64,000 nt of DNA from Marinibium conchae (GTDB taxonomy: Bacteria > Pseudomonadota > Gammaproteobacteria > Enterobacterales > Alteromonadaceae). Location: contig NZ_JADNRN010000002.1 in NCBI RefSeq assembly GCF_015595035.1, positions 124,001-188,000 on the forward strand, read 5' to 3'. Of the stretch, positions 45,422 to 55,191 are shown in pieces. Made by a program: the position numbers and the translations under genes. Position 1 is the first letter of the stretch; each line of letters begins with the position of its first letter. The notes below the pieces were generated by a model, which was not told the origin of the DNA, did not search any database, and saw only the letters and a program-made list of their open reading frames with translations.

Positions 45422-46553
45422 CGGCACTTTCACTTACAATGAACTGGAATAATTCAGGTGACTTTTTCTCTAATTTCATCAATGCTGACTTATCTGACAA
45501 GAATGTAAAGAACAAATAGAAAAAGCCCCAGGTAATAACGCTTGTGACAAAAGTTACGCCTATAAACGGGCTTGGAAGAAATGTTACGCTTATCGATAAG
45601 ATATTTGTGACAAAACTACTGAGTTCATTCATTTCCGTTTTAAAACTGTCTAAAGCGATAACGATAGAACCCACAAAAGCAAAAAAAGACACTAGAGTGG
45701 AGGCCTTAAACCTATATTCGTCGAGAAACGCAGATATTTCATCTAACGCCTTCTCTTTTCTCTGGGTAAGTGACTCGTATATACCATTAATCAATAGCTT
45801 TTCTTTTTGTAAAGATACTCTTAGCAAATCTTCTTTTTCAGAAATTTTGTTTTTTATTTGAACTTTCTCTTCAATAAAAGGCTGTTGATTAGACTTTAAT
45901 TCACAAATGAATTCGTCGATATTTCTGCGAAATCTTGATAGTTCATCATCAAAACTTGCTTTGAGAGCATCTATATTATTTTTTGTTTGTTTCCCTTTGT
46001 TACTTTTTAGACTGATGCTACCGTTCTTATTAAAGCTTCCATTAGATGTTCTATAAGTCGCTATTGTTTCATCAATTTTATTTAATGAGCTAGTCATTAT
46101 TTCTATGTGAGAAAATAACAAGTCCAAATATGCTATGTCTGTGTTAGCAAAATTAAGTTGACTCGCTTTTGAGCGTATATCGAGTAACTCTGGCAAACTG
46201 TTTCGGTCGATTTTTTTTAAACTAGTAATAAAGCTAATTTGTCGACTAAATCTATTCAGCATATCTTGTGGTTCGCGAATTGCCTGGTTAAATTGTCGAA
46301 TATCTTCAGTAATTTGGTTTTTGATATCTGAAAACTCTTGCTGAATAGCCTTTGTAGCGGCGATTTCTTCATCACTTAATTGCAATTTCTTGATTTCAAT
46401 ACACGGTATTTTTATTCGTTTAAATACATAGAAGACAAAAACAGAAACATAAAGTACTGTCCCCATAAAACCAATGATCAATATGAGAAAAGCTGTAATA
46501 AATATAATAAATAAAACGATTGGATTGCCTTGTCTGATTCTGGTATCGGCCAT
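45411..46553 (-). CDS. Membrane protein with long coiled-coil, operon partner of the Mrr nuclease
   Basis: 380 residues, family not recognised. TM segments lie at about 11-43 (one or two passes), 283-302 and 318-352. Between them is a 230-residue, charged, heptad-rich helical region (LSDEEIAATKAIQQEF through RKEKALDEISAF). The membrane layout is a clamp with cytosolic or periplasmic coils. It lies 4 bases after the preceding gene's stop and overlaps mrr. Confidence 0.75.
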   Translation of the reverse strand: MADTRIRQGNPIVLFIIFITAFLILIIGFMGTVLYVSVFVFYVFKRIKIPCIEIKKLQLSDEEIAATKAIQQEFSDIKNQITEDIRQFNQAIREPQDMLNRFSRQISFITSLKKIDRNSLPELLDIRSKASQLNFANTDIAYLDLLFSHIEIMTSSLNKIDETIATYRTSNGSFNKNGSISLKSNKGKQTKNNIDALKASFDDELSRFRRNIDEFICELKSNQQPFIEEKVQIKNKISEKEDLLRVSLQKEKLLINGIYESLTQRKEKALDEISAFLDEYRFKASTLVSFFAFVGSIVIALDSFKTEMNELSSFVTNILSISVTFLPSPFIGVTFVTSVITWGFFYLFFTFLSDKSALMKLEKKSPELFQFIVSESADVK

Positions 46554-46557
46554 CTTG

Positions 46558-47973
46558 TTACCCCCTCAATGCTCTTCCAATTCTGTCTACTCCGCGCGTG
46601 CCCGAAATGCTTAGCACATTTGGATTAAAAATTTTTCCATTTTTATTGGCAATTAATTTTGAAACTATAGGTGTCACCACAACCAAAAAGAAAAGGGCCA
46701 AGGAGCGCTGTGTACGTCTCGAACGAGCAGTTTTACCGGAGGGATTCATAGCCATCAAAATCGCTAGTACCAACATAATCGACCAAACAATTTTAGTTAC
46801 AACAATAATTGGCAAAAGCATACGCTGGCCTAACCTCCAAGTATTAGTAATTGATTTATAAGCTAGGAAAAATGTTGGCCCCCAAAGAACTAGATGCGCT
46901 AAAAAAGTTGGAATCGGTATAGAAAAGACAAATAGGCTTATAGCAACTGGCCAAGCGAAAATGCCTACTGAATACATGAGATCGTCAAAGTCGTAGTAGA
47001 CTGGAGCTTTGCGCGCAAGCCCAATAATTGTTCCAACGGAAGTAAAAATAGTAACTATTGACATGAAAATGAGGATTAAAAACTGATTTTCCCCTGTATT
47101 GACTAATTCATTCGCTTGCCGGCCGATTGACTGTCGTACTTTTTGACTCTTTATTTCTTTTAATAAGGTTTGAATCTCTAATTTAACTTTTTCTTGATGA
47201 GATGGGTTTTTTATTGAGCTTAAATCGTTTTTTGCTATATAGGTAATTAACTCCTTTTCCATTTTTGCTTGTTGCTCGAAAAATAAAATTAAGTCTTCGA
47301 TTTTTGCACGTCTCTCATCTATTAGTTTAATGTGGCCAACGTATTTATCTCGAATGGCCTGATTAGGATGCATTTTATTCTTTTGATAGTTTTCTAAGCG
47401 AGACGTAAATGTTTTAGACAAGAAATATTGAGATTGGATTTTCTCGTATAGTTCTGTATAAGCGTATTGCTCACTGTGTGTTTGATATCTGGCATAAGAG
47501 CCTGTAAGGGTGTTAAATTGTTCACTTAAGTATTCAAACTCCTTATTATACCGGTGTAAATCATCCGCTCTCATCTGAGAAACATATTTTACGATAAGTT
47601 CAGCGCTTCTCGCTAAGTGCCTTTGTATTTTGTCTTTTCCGACCATTTCAAAATTAGAGTAAACCACGTTATCCATTCCGAGATAACATCCTTTTAAGGC
47701 GGTTTCGTAGATGTAATTTTCGGTAGGAAGACTGTAGGGTTCTATTTGTGGACCTAAGACTTCATGTCGATATAGGCTAACTGGTGGTTTTAAATGCCCT
47801 TCGTCACCTTGTGTAATATACCTTATAAAGTCCTGAGGATTATAGCTCAACCAGCCAAGTTGATTACAATCTAGAGGTGGGCTTCCTATTCCTGTATTGG
47901 CAGAAACGGCTCCAAGATGAAGGAGTGTTAAAAATGGAAGTAAGCTGACTAACTGCCAACGTTTATTTTGCAT
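46558..47973 (-). CDS. Signal-peptide coiled-coil protein with C-terminal TM bundle
   Basis: 471 residues from ATG 47973, unknown family. A signal peptide (1-26, ending VSA) is followed by about 270 helical residues, heptad-like from 130 to 290 and predicted periplasmic. Four TM helices lie at about 302-325, 336-366, 388-410 and 428-446. A short basic cytosolic tail closes it. First gene of the three-gene operon ending in the Mrr-type nuclease. A surface sensor that hands a signal across the membrane is an inference from this layout only. Confidence 0.75.
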   Translation of the reverse strand: MQNKRWQLVSLLPFLTLLHLGAVSANTGIGSPPLDCNQLGWLSYNPQDFIRYITQGDEGHLKPPVSLYRHEVLGPQIEPYSLPTENYIYETALKGCYLGMDNVVYSNFEMVGKDKIQRHLARSAELIVKYVSQMRADDLHRYNKEFEYLSEQFNTLTGSYARYQTHSEQYAYTELYEKIQSQYFLSKTFTSRLENYQKNKMHPNQAIRDKYVGHIKLIDERRAKIEDLILFFEQQAKMEKELITYIAKNDLSSIKNPSHQEKVKLEIQTLLKEIKSQKVRQSIGRQANELVNTGENQFLILIFMSIVTIFTSVGTIIGLARKAPVYYDFDDLMYSVGIFAWPVAISLFVFSIPIPTFLAHLVLWGPTFFLAYKSITNTWRLGQRMLLPIIVVTKIVWSIMLVLAILMAMNPSGKTARSRRTQRSLALFFLVVVTPIVSKLIANKNGKIFNPNVLSISGTRGVDRIGRALRG

Positions 47974-48289
47974 TGTCAAATTTTAGCCTTTTGAGGTTGA
48001 ATGTTGGCCGTCGACATTATTGTAAAACGCGAATCAGGTTTGCAGCCCTGACCATGCTTATTCAATGAAATAAATTTATTAATAAGATCAGAAAACTGTC
48101 TATGCGGCTGAACTAAAAGTATCGGCGGAAGACACCTATTCTTTAATGCTCAGCACTTATGTCTTGTAACTGCTCAAATACCAGATAACTAGTGTGCTCC
48201 TTGTCTCTAGCACCTAGCACAGTTGCGCTATTCCTGTTATTATCTGCCCGCTTTTAAACAAGGAAATATAAATTAATAAGGAACATTAA
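47974..48289. other. Divergent intergenic region
   Basis: About 316 bases between the defence-like operon and a membrane-protein gene. AT-rich, with no convincing hairpin, frame or named box found. Confidence 0.4.
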
Positions 48290-48979
48290 ATGAATAGAAT
48301 TAAACTTGCTCTGATTATTGGTGGAGCTATATTAGCCTTTTTCGGGTTTCAAGAACTTCGTCTTGGCTCAATTGCAAAAACAGCGCCTTCAACAATATCA
48401 TTATACGATTTGGAAAATGGCGCTGCTATCGAAAACGCTCATGTGAAGCTTACAGAGCACGATGCGATTTACGGCGGCCTTGTTTATAGCTATAAGCAGA
48501 AAAAACGCTCATCAGAGGAAGTCTCAGGTAGCACTGAGGTGACTGAAACCTACTACGCCATATTGTCTCCAGAACACCCTTTTATCCAGGCCATCGATGC
48601 GCTTCAACTACAATACCCTGACGGGATTCCTGACGATATTGAGTTCCCAAGCTTAACTGGTATTAAAGCGATTGTTAAAACAGATCGTTTCAAAAATGTT
48701 GCTGCCCTACCTGAAGGCATACAACGTGAACAAAGCGTTCAAGGCGTTATTATCAATGAAATTGAGAGCCTCGGCTCAGAAGAAGCGGAGCTTATGCGTC
48801 AGAGCTTCCCAGGTGCTGATTTAGCAAATGTATTGTTGATAGAAGAAGGTCGCACGCCAACAGGCACCTTAAATGCGATAGCAATGATGGGTGGCGGTGT
48901 GTTGCTCTCTGCGCTTGGTTTATTCTGGTTCGTATCAGATAGAAAGAAAAAACGCGCTCAACAACATCCTTCCGCTTAA
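48290..48979 (+). CDS. Two-TM membrane protein with extracytoplasmic domain
   Basis: 229 residues, not recognised. TM1 at about 5-25, an exported alpha/beta domain of about 165 residues (SLYDLENGAAIENAHVKL near its start), TM2 at 196-216, and a basic tail RKKKRAQQ inside. AAGGA precedes ATG 48290. Isolated: divergent from the Mrr operon and convergent with plsC-like gene. Confidence 0.65.
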   Translation: MNRIKLALIIGGAILAFFGFQELRLGSIAKTAPSTISLYDLENGAAIENAHVKLTEHDAIYGGLVYSYKQKKRSSEEVSGSTEVTETYYAILSPEHPFIQAIDALQLQYPDGIPDDIEFPSLTGIKAIVKTDRFKNVAALPEGIQREQSVQGVIINEIESLGSEEAELMRQSFPGADLANVLLIEEGRTPTGTLNAIAMMGGGVLLSALGLFWFVSDRKKKRAQQHPSA

Positions 48980-49023
48980 CAATTAAGTAAGACCAAGTTT
49001 AGTTGAGGCTTACACCAAACGAA

Positions 49024-49095
49024 TGACACTGCAGGCTTTTCACTTAAGTTATAGCGCTTAGAAAAGCCTGCAACATTTGTTTAAATGGAGTGTCA
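49024..49095. repeat. Large nested inverted repeat between convergent genes
   Basis: GCAGGCTTTTC (49031-49041) pairs perfectly with GAAAAGCCTGC (49061-49071) around a 19-base loop. Outside it, TGACACT (49024-49030) pairs with AGTGTCA (49089-49095) across an 17-base bulge on one side. It probably ends both convergent transcripts, but the two-tier form is unusual. Confidence 0.65.
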
Positions 49096-49121
49096 GGTAT
49101 TCAGGTATTAGCTAATTGCAA

Positions 49122-49730
49122 TTATTCGCTTATATCCTGCGGATATACCACATCATTGGGGTGTTTTGCGGTAATCGGCTGGTAGAAAGTATATACCTTG
49201 TGCATATCGTTATCGAAGTTTCCTTCGCTAACAAAATTGGGGCCTATAATCACTTCTTTATGCTTGAAATCAAAAGCAATTAAAACAACAGGTACTTGCG
49301 CTTTATGAGCAATCGCTAAAAAGCCAGTTTTCCATGGGAACACCTTCGAACGGGTGCCCTCTGGGGCAACGGCAAGGATCATTTTCTCCTGCGCGTTAAA
49401 TTGATCAACCACCTGATTTACTATGCCGTGTGCACTTCGTCGGTCAACGGGCATGCCGCCAATGAACTCAAGCAGTTGCTTAACAACCGGTACAAAAATA
49501 CTGTGTTTACCTAAAAAGCGGATCTTGATCCTAAGTGAAAAAAGTACCGCAAGCCCTAAGAAGAAATCCCAGTTTGAAGTATGTGGAGCTACCGCGATCA
49601 CGAACTTAGGATATTGGGGTAGTTTCCCCTTTATTTTCCATCCAGTCACTCTTAGCAAAGTGTCGCCCAGCCACGCTGAAAAGCGATTGCCGCCGCTGGG
49701 GGGAGAAGTATTAATATGTTGCGAGTTGAT
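49122..49730 (-). CDS. 1-acylglycerol-3-phosphate acyltransferase-like (PlsC family)
   Basis: 202 residues if begun at the ATC at 49730. The acyltransferase motifs are APHTSNWDF (HX4D), FLGKHSIF, GGMPVDRR and VAPEGTRSK. The family usually starts some 24 residues before the first legal start (TTG 49658), and the open frame continues upstream with conserved-looking SPPSGGNRFSAWLG. There is no ATG, GTG or TTG there. AGGGAG stands nine bases before the ATC. So either a rare ATC start, or a mutated start codon. It adds acyl chains in phospholipid synthesis or repair. Confidence 0.8.
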   Translation of the reverse strand: MNSQHINTSPPSGGNRFSAWLGDTLLRVTGWKIKGKLPQYPKFVIAVAPHTSNWDFFLGLAVLFSLRIKIRFLGKHSIFVPVVKQLLEFIGGMPVDRRSAHGIVNQVVDQFNAQEKMILAVAPEGTRSKVFPWKTGFLAIAHKAQVPVVLIAFDFKHKEVIIGPNFVSEGNFDNDMHKVYTFYQPITAKHPNDVVYPQDISE

Positions 49731-49980
49731 GTTTGTGAACTCCCTTTACTGAAGTGTGTTAACGCATGTTGGCACGACGCGCAATCTGAATAGACTCAAG
49801 TTAAAAAACCATACTAAGTTGAATATTCCTCTGGCGCAAACTATAGCAATATCTTTATGCTTGTAGAGAGCACGAGGGCTGAGTAACATGGCATCACAAT
49901 ATCCTGTTATTTTTATATTTGTGTATGACATTCACAACGGCTATCAACAATGATTATTCGCAGCGAACCTGCCTTTCAAC

Positions 49981-51231
49981 ATGAATAAGCTTTTGCTTGG
50001 CGACTGCCTAACGCAGATGCAAACGGTGGCAAAAGAGAGTGTGGATTTGATTTATTTGGACCCTCCCTTTTTCACTGAAAAAGAACATAAATTAAGTAGC
50101 AGAGCGCGCGATAAAGAGTTTCGCTTCAACGATATTTGGCGTCAGCAAGCTCACTATGCCGAGTTTCTTTATCATCGTTTACAGCTTATGCGTAACCTTA
50201 TGTCGACAAGTGCTAGTATCTTTGTGCATTGCGATAAGGCGGCCAATCATGTGGTGCGAGGGCTGATGGATGAGGTGTTTGGGAGCAGCAACTTTCAGTC
50301 AGAAATCATTTGGCACTACAAGCGTTGGTCGAATGCTAAAAAGGGTCTTTTACCGGCTCATCAAAACATCTATTTCTACAGTAAGACCAAAGACTTTAAA
50401 TTCAATAAACACTTCGAAGCCTATTCGGCCACGACTAATCTTGACCAAATACTGCAAAAGCGAACGCGCGATACACACAATAAATCGGTATACGCCCGCG
50501 ACGAAAAAGGTGATGTGAAAGTTGCCGATGCCAAAAAAGGAGTGCCTCTTAGCGATGTATGGGATATTCCTTATTTGAATCCAAAAGCGAAAGAAAGAGT
50601 TGGCTATCCAACCCAAAAACCCTTGGCCTTACTTGAAAAAATCATCGCGTTGACGACTGATGAGGGCGATTTGGTCTTAGACCCGTTCACTGGCAGCGGC
50701 ACCACTTGTGTCGCAGCTAAACGCTTGGGGCGCCGTTTTATTGGCATTGATGAGTCGCAAGACGCGATTGAATTAGCCGAACAACGTCTTCTCAAGCCAT
50801 TAAAATCAGAATCGAGAGTACTCAGTGAAGGCCGTGAAAGCTATAAAAAGGCAGATGCGGCTTTATTGCAGTGCTTGAAAGGCATAGATTTCAACGTGGT
50901 ACATAGAAATCAAGGGCTAGACGCTATTTTGAGTCAAAACTATAAAGGCGCGCCGGTGTTTGTTAAGGTACAGAAGATAGAAGAAAGCTTAGAAACTAGC
51001 CTGAAGTTGCTCACCAAGGCTGCCAACACTAAGGGCTGTAAAAAGGCTTTTTTAATCCAGACTAGATACGACTTGTCGGTTGATACAGAGGCCATTGAGC
51101 TAAGTAATGGTATTGCGAATCAGCACAATGCTATTACTCATTTTGCAGATACTAATACTGCCAATGACGCTAAGTGCAAAATCAGTATATTGAAAACGGT
51201 ACAAGCACAAATTGAAGAAGACTTAATATGA
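49981..51231 (+). CDS. DNA methyltransferase, beta-class N4-cytosine/N6-adenine type
   Basis: 416 residues. Motif IV LDPPF (Asp27-Phe30) comes before motif I DPFTGSGTT (234-242), the beta-class order, with the target-recognition part between. VDLIYLDPPFF and FIGIDESQDAIELAEQRL are typical. Beyond residue 270 there is a 145-residue extension (YKKADAALLQCLKGI onward) with a LDAIL-to-FVKVQK-to-KAFLIQT succession reminiscent of a degraded restriction-endonuclease-like fold; that is tentative. Its stop overlaps the NYN gene start as ATGA. No partner restriction subunit follows. Confidence 0.88.
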   Translation: MNKLLLGDCLTQMQTVAKESVDLIYLDPPFFTEKEHKLSSRARDKEFRFNDIWRQQAHYAEFLYHRLQLMRNLMSTSASIFVHCDKAANHVVRGLMDEVFGSSNFQSEIIWHYKRWSNAKKGLLPAHQNIYFYSKTKDFKFNKHFEAYSATTNLDQILQKRTRDTHNKSVYARDEKGDVKVADAKKGVPLSDVWDIPYLNPKAKERVGYPTQKPLALLEKIIALTTDEGDLVLDPFTGSGTTCVAAKRLGRRFIGIDESQDAIELAEQRLLKPLKSESRVLSEGRESYKKADAALLQCLKGIDFNVVHRNQGLDAILSQNYKGAPVFVKVQKIEESLETSLKLLTKAANTKGCKKAFLIQTRYDLSVDTEAIELSNGIANQHNAITHFADTNTANDAKCKISILKTVQAQIEEDLI

Positions 51232-51701
51232 AAAAAGCTGCGATCTTCGTCGACGTCCAAAATATTTACTACACTACTAGGCATACCTTTGGCGCGCAGT
51301 TCAACTACCGACACTTTTGGAAGCATATTGCCGATGAATATGAGATAGCTGATGCCTTCGCTTATGCCATTGACCGCGGCGATGAGCAACAACGTAAATT
51401 TCAAAGTGCATTGCGTCACATTGGCTTTGATGTGAAGCTGAAGCCCTTCATTCAGCGTGCTGATGGCTCGGCCAAAGGAGACTGGGATGTGGGAATTACT
51501 ATTGATGTGCTAGAGAGTGCGCCGCATGTCGATACCGTAATTTTATTGTCGGGTGATGGAGACTTCGACCGACTTTTAAGTAAAGTTCAACATGATCACA
51601 ACTGCAAGGCTGTAGTGTTTGGCGTACTGAATTTAACCGCAAACTCATTGATTAATGCGAGTTCTGAGTTCATTGATATTGATGAAAAATGGTTGATGTA
51701 A
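51228..51701 (+). CDS. NYN-domain (LabA/DUF88-like) putative ribonuclease
   Basis: 157 residues forming one PIN-like NYN domain. Acidic catalytic residues are seen in AIFVDVQNIYY (Asp9, Asn12), KGDWDVGITIDV and SGDGDFDRLL. NYN proteins cleave RNA using a divalent metal. Coupled to the methyltransferase by an ATGA overlap. In host-defence settings NYN and PIN domains often act as effectors or as RNA-based regulators. Confidence 0.85.
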   Translation: MKKAAIFVDVQNIYYTTRHTFGAQFNYRHFWKHIADEYEIADAFAYAIDRGDEQQRKFQSALRHIGFDVKLKPFIQRADGSAKGDWDVGITIDVLESAPHVDTVILLSGDGDFDRLLSKVQHDHNCKAVVFGVLNLTANSLINASSEFIDIDEKWLM

Positions 51702-51765
51702 TAGCCTGTAGATAAACGCAGTTCGCAGCCGTTGCGATTGATTCGGCATCCAAGGAACGATTCCA

Positions 51766-54700
51766 ATGACGCGCTTTTCAGATTTCACAAAATATATTCC
51801 ACCCGAATTTTTAGCCGCAGCTAACTTGGCGTCACTGATTCTGAAGATTGAGGAATACGAGCAAAAAGTGCGCGCTATTGAAACCCAGCTCGACGATGCC
51901 AAGAAGATTTTTGATGCACTGCTGGTGGTGAAGAAAAATGCCACTGCCTTATTGAAAGACCCATCCTTGCAAGGCTTAGGTAGTTTTCTTACGAGCACTA
52001 AAGCGCAAATGACGAATTTGCAGTTGCAGGGCGACGACAATCTCACGACAACTTCCGAATTTGCAGACGCTTTGCGCAACGTTGCACGCGCCGAGAAATT
52101 GCACGAGACTTTCACTCGATTGGTGCAACCGATAGGCTCTCAAAGCCCAATAAGCAAAGCCATTGACGCTGATGATTCAGTGACAGTGCCGCTAGAGCAA
52201 TTAAAAGTAGCGATTAAAGTAGATGCCGAAGCTAGCTATTCAATTTCGGTGTTGAATCATGAACAGGCCATCGCATTCTTGGGGCAGGCGACTGATGCTA
52301 GTAGCACTGACGCCGGTATTGATGGCAAAGATGTACTAATCAATCGCGACTTGCGAGCAGAGCTTCAGATTGGTGGAAAAGCCAGTATTGCGCTTGATCT
52401 TCTTCGCTTTTCAGCCGGTGGAAGCGTATTAGGGGCTGTTGAGTTAGATAGTTATTATCAAATATCGAGTGTTATTCCTAGCTACCGTGCGTTGTGGGAA
52501 ATGCATGCTGACAACTTCGAACCTTGGGATTTGGTATCAGCGCGAGCAAGTCTTCAGAATACAAATGCACAGGGTTATCGAGCCTTTGCAATCAGATCGA
52601 AAAGAGCTTTTAGTGCATGGGGGAAGGTAGAGCTAGGGGAGTCGCTTACCAACGATGTCGACCTTGCTTCAAATGAGATTACACTCAAGTTAAGCGCCAA
52701 AGCATCTTATTCACGCAAATATGAGTTTGATGGTGTTGCTAGTTTAAAGGTGCATAAAAATAGTCAAAACCAGTTGGTGGTTAAGGTTGATTTTGAAGAG
52801 GAAAGCTCGCTTTCATCTGCCTTGGCTTTCAAAGCTCAGGCTCAAGTGAAAGGTGTTGATCGCATGGCTCAGCGTTATGCTGATATGATCTTAGGACAGG
52901 GAAATAAGTTCATTGCCTTCCTAGAGCAATTTAGTCAGCCCGGTCAAAGTATTATTAACCAAGTCGTGAGCTCGTTTGATAAAGACGCGTGGTATCAACC
53001 TTTTGCGAAACTGGTATTGGGACAAAGCAGTTCCGATGAGCTCATTGATGAGCTATTGTTAGAGCAGCTTCAAGATGCAGTGGATCGCGAGGTATTTAGC
53101 CTTCAAAAGCCACCGGAAGAACTTGCGCTACTGGCCTTTCGAGAAGTGTTGGCTAGGTTTTCTATCAATATCGACGATTTCGACTTACCACCCATTATCA
53201 TTATTGATGAGCCTCGCGAACCATTACCAGATGATGGCAGCGAAGAGGACGAGGATGATAGCCGTGATGAAAGTGCTAATGATAAGGAAGATAGAGTAGA
53301 CCCTCCTCGCGCTGCACCCGTCATACCTTTACCTCCTATTCGGGAGCCAAGCCCGATCGATGACCCTGCCATTTCGCCAATTGAGGAAGAAGTTCCGGTG
53401 GCTGACTTAAGTCTGAAACAAAGTATTTTGCGAGCTTTAGTGTATCGTTTGGCTCTTGTTATCCGTGATGTTCAGTCGGATATGCGAGCGCAAGTGCAGG
53501 GCTTTGTTGATGAAATAAAAGATGCGGTGCGCAGGGATGCAAAAGAAGAGCTAGCACCGCTGCAAGCTTTGGGCGACGGCGTTGCACAAGCGATAAGCAA
53601 TATCGATAAAGAACCGAAAGCACTGTTTGATTTGGTGCTTACTAACTACCAGCAGTTTACCGATAAACTCGCCGTTGCGGTCGAAAAATCTGAAAATATC
53701 AAACTAGCACTTGCGCTATCACAAACCGAACAAGACAGCGAGACCTTGGGCACGAGTTTTGAAGTCACTTTCTTAAGTGAATCGTTGGCTGCTCAGCTTT
53801 TATATCAATACCTACTGTTGGGCTTGGATGAAAAAGCGGATTTACTGCTTCAATCACTCGAAGCTAGTAAAGAAGTTGAGTTGAGCGCACGCGCCTTGCG
53901 ACTTGACTCTAAAATGCAACGCACGACTACGCAGAGTCTAAGCTTGTTGGGTTTCAGTATTCAGTCTCGAAAGGTTGATGTATCAAAAGTGAGCATTGAA
54001 GTAGACGCCGAGGGTGCAATTTCAGTAAAAAATAGTGTACGCGTAACTGATTCTGCTAGCTCCAAGTATGAGAAACGCCGAGCTGCAGCAAGTCTTACAT
54101 ATAAGTTTGCCCAATCTGCAATGCAAAACAAAGCAAGCTCGGCCTTCAGTTTCAGCTATGTGAACCAAAACAACACACTTCATAGCCCCAATGACATTAA
54201 AAGACTCTTGGGCTCGTTTTCATATTCAGATGAACACTTAAGTCGTTTTGAGAATGATGTACCGAACATACTGAGTCGCACGCAGGTAGCAACAGCGCTG
54301 TTAAACTATCAAAAGCATTTTACGCGTTTTAGTTCTAGCGAATTGATCATTAAAATGCGTGGCGGAAAGAAAATCTACAATGCTCTTATTGCCTTACAGG
54401 CTGATGATATATTTCAAAGTGCAGTTGACTTCTTACTAACTAGTTATCCGTCAAAAGACCGAAAAACTTACATTTACTCGGCACTAAACTTCTATAAATT
54501 AAGGGCGCTCACTCAAGGTAATGATGACTGGGATTATCGAGCCTTTTTCGATGAAGTTAGCACTCATTCTGATGGTTTAAGCATAGAGCCAAATACCTTT
54601 TATTCGCGCTTTATGAAAACTGCTCGGGGTGACCAACATGTGGATTTACAGTTATGGACTGATGCTAATCCAGACTCAATTTTACAAGGTGCTAAAACCT

Positions 54701-55107
54701 TCAAAGCCGCAATGCGCGTGATGTCTAAAATTGGGAAAGAAGCCAATGCACTGGCAAATCTACCGGCTTATTTGAGTGACATTGATAGCAAAGTGGCAGC
54801 CTTTAAGTCTGATGTAGAATCGAAGCCTGAAGACAAAAAACACGAAGCCTTGAACTCACTTAATCGTGAACTGAAAGCCATAAATGAAAAGGTGACCGAA
54901 GCTATTTCACCATGGATCGACGTTGATTCAGTGCTCAAGGACTTCGTCGAAGACTTGTTGGGCAAAAACGACATTAACTATAAACTGGTTAGCTTCATGC
55001 TTATGATGGCCGGATTGTTAGCGGCAGAGCATAAGAAAAAGCCCTTATTTAGAGTGGTCATTAAGCTTGAGAAAGAAGGCAAAATGCCAAAGTTAATTGT
55101 GGTGTAA
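51766..55107 (+). CDS. Large unknown protein, 1,113 residues, two halves with an acidic linker
   Basis: No family recognised. An N-terminal coiled stretch (about 20-60) leads to a beta-rich region (150-350, with SYSISVLNHEQAIAFLGQ). A low-complexity Asp/Glu/Pro linker spans about 483-545 (DDGSEEDEDDSRDE, then VIPLPPIREPSP). A second part then begins with helices (590-660), repeats a beta segment with SLLGFSIQSRKVDVSKV (about 730-780), and ends in helices and the basic KKKPLFRVVIKLEKEGK. No TM or signal. AAGGA precedes ATG 51766. It may be a scaffold or a DNA- or phage-recognising core of the four-gene operon. Confidence 0.7.
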   Translation: MTRFSDFTKYIPPEFLAAANLASLILKIEEYEQKVRAIETQLDDAKKIFDALLVVKKNATALLKDPSLQGLGSFLTSTKAQMTNLQLQGDDNLTTTSEFADALRNVARAEKLHETFTRLVQPIGSQSPISKAIDADDSVTVPLEQLKVAIKVDAEASYSISVLNHEQAIAFLGQATDASSTDAGIDGKDVLINRDLRAELQIGGKASIALDLLRFSAGGSVLGAVELDSYYQISSVIPSYRALWEMHADNFEPWDLVSARASLQNTNAQGYRAFAIRSKRAFSAWGKVELGESLTNDVDLASNEITLKLSAKASYSRKYEFDGVASLKVHKNSQNQLVVKVDFEEESSLSSALAFKAQAQVKGVDRMAQRYADMILGQGNKFIAFLEQFSQPGQSIINQVVSSFDKDAWYQPFAKLVLGQSSSDELIDELLLEQLQDAVDREVFSLQKPPEELALLAFREVLARFSINIDDFDLPPIIIIDEPREPLPDDGSEEDEDDSRDESANDKEDRVDPPRAAPVIPLPPIREPSPIDDPAISPIEEEVPVADLSLKQSILRALVYRLALVIRDVQSDMRAQVQGFVDEIKDAVRRDAKEELAPLQALGDGVAQAISNIDKEPKALFDLVLTNYQQFTDKLAVAVEKSENIKLALALSQTEQDSETLGTSFEVTFLSESLAAQLLYQYLLLGLDEKADLLLQSLEASKEVELSARALRLDSKMQRTTTQSLSLLGFSIQSRKVDVSKVSIEVDAEGAISVKNSVRVTDSASSKYEKRRAAASLTYKFAQSAMQNKASSAFSFSYVNQNNTLHSPNDIKRLLGSFSYSDEHLSRFENDVPNILSRTQVATALLNYQKHFTRFSSSELIIKMRGGKKIYNALIALQADDIFQSAVDFLLTSYPSKDRKTYIYSALNFYKLRALTQGNDDWDYRAFFDEVSTHSDGLSIEPNTFYSRFMKTARGDQHVDLQLWTDANPDSILQGAKTFKAAMRVMSKIGKEANALANLPAYLSDIDSKVAAFKSDVESKPEDKKHEALNSLNRELKAINEKVTEAISPWIDVDSVLKDFVEDLLGKNDINYKLVSFMLMMAGLLAAEHKKKPLFRVVIKLEKEGKMPKLIVV

Positions 55108-55191
55108 GCATATAAATGAAAGACATTCTCTGATTAGTCGCTCTATAAGAGCAGCTTTAACAACAAATACGTGCTTTTAAAAGGAAGGAAA

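Noticed and set aside
44432-51231. Mrr-like nuclease and DNA methyltransferase as one classical restriction-modification pair
   Set aside because: They lie in separate, oppositely oriented operons with two other genes between. Mrr-type enzymes usually act without a partner methylase.
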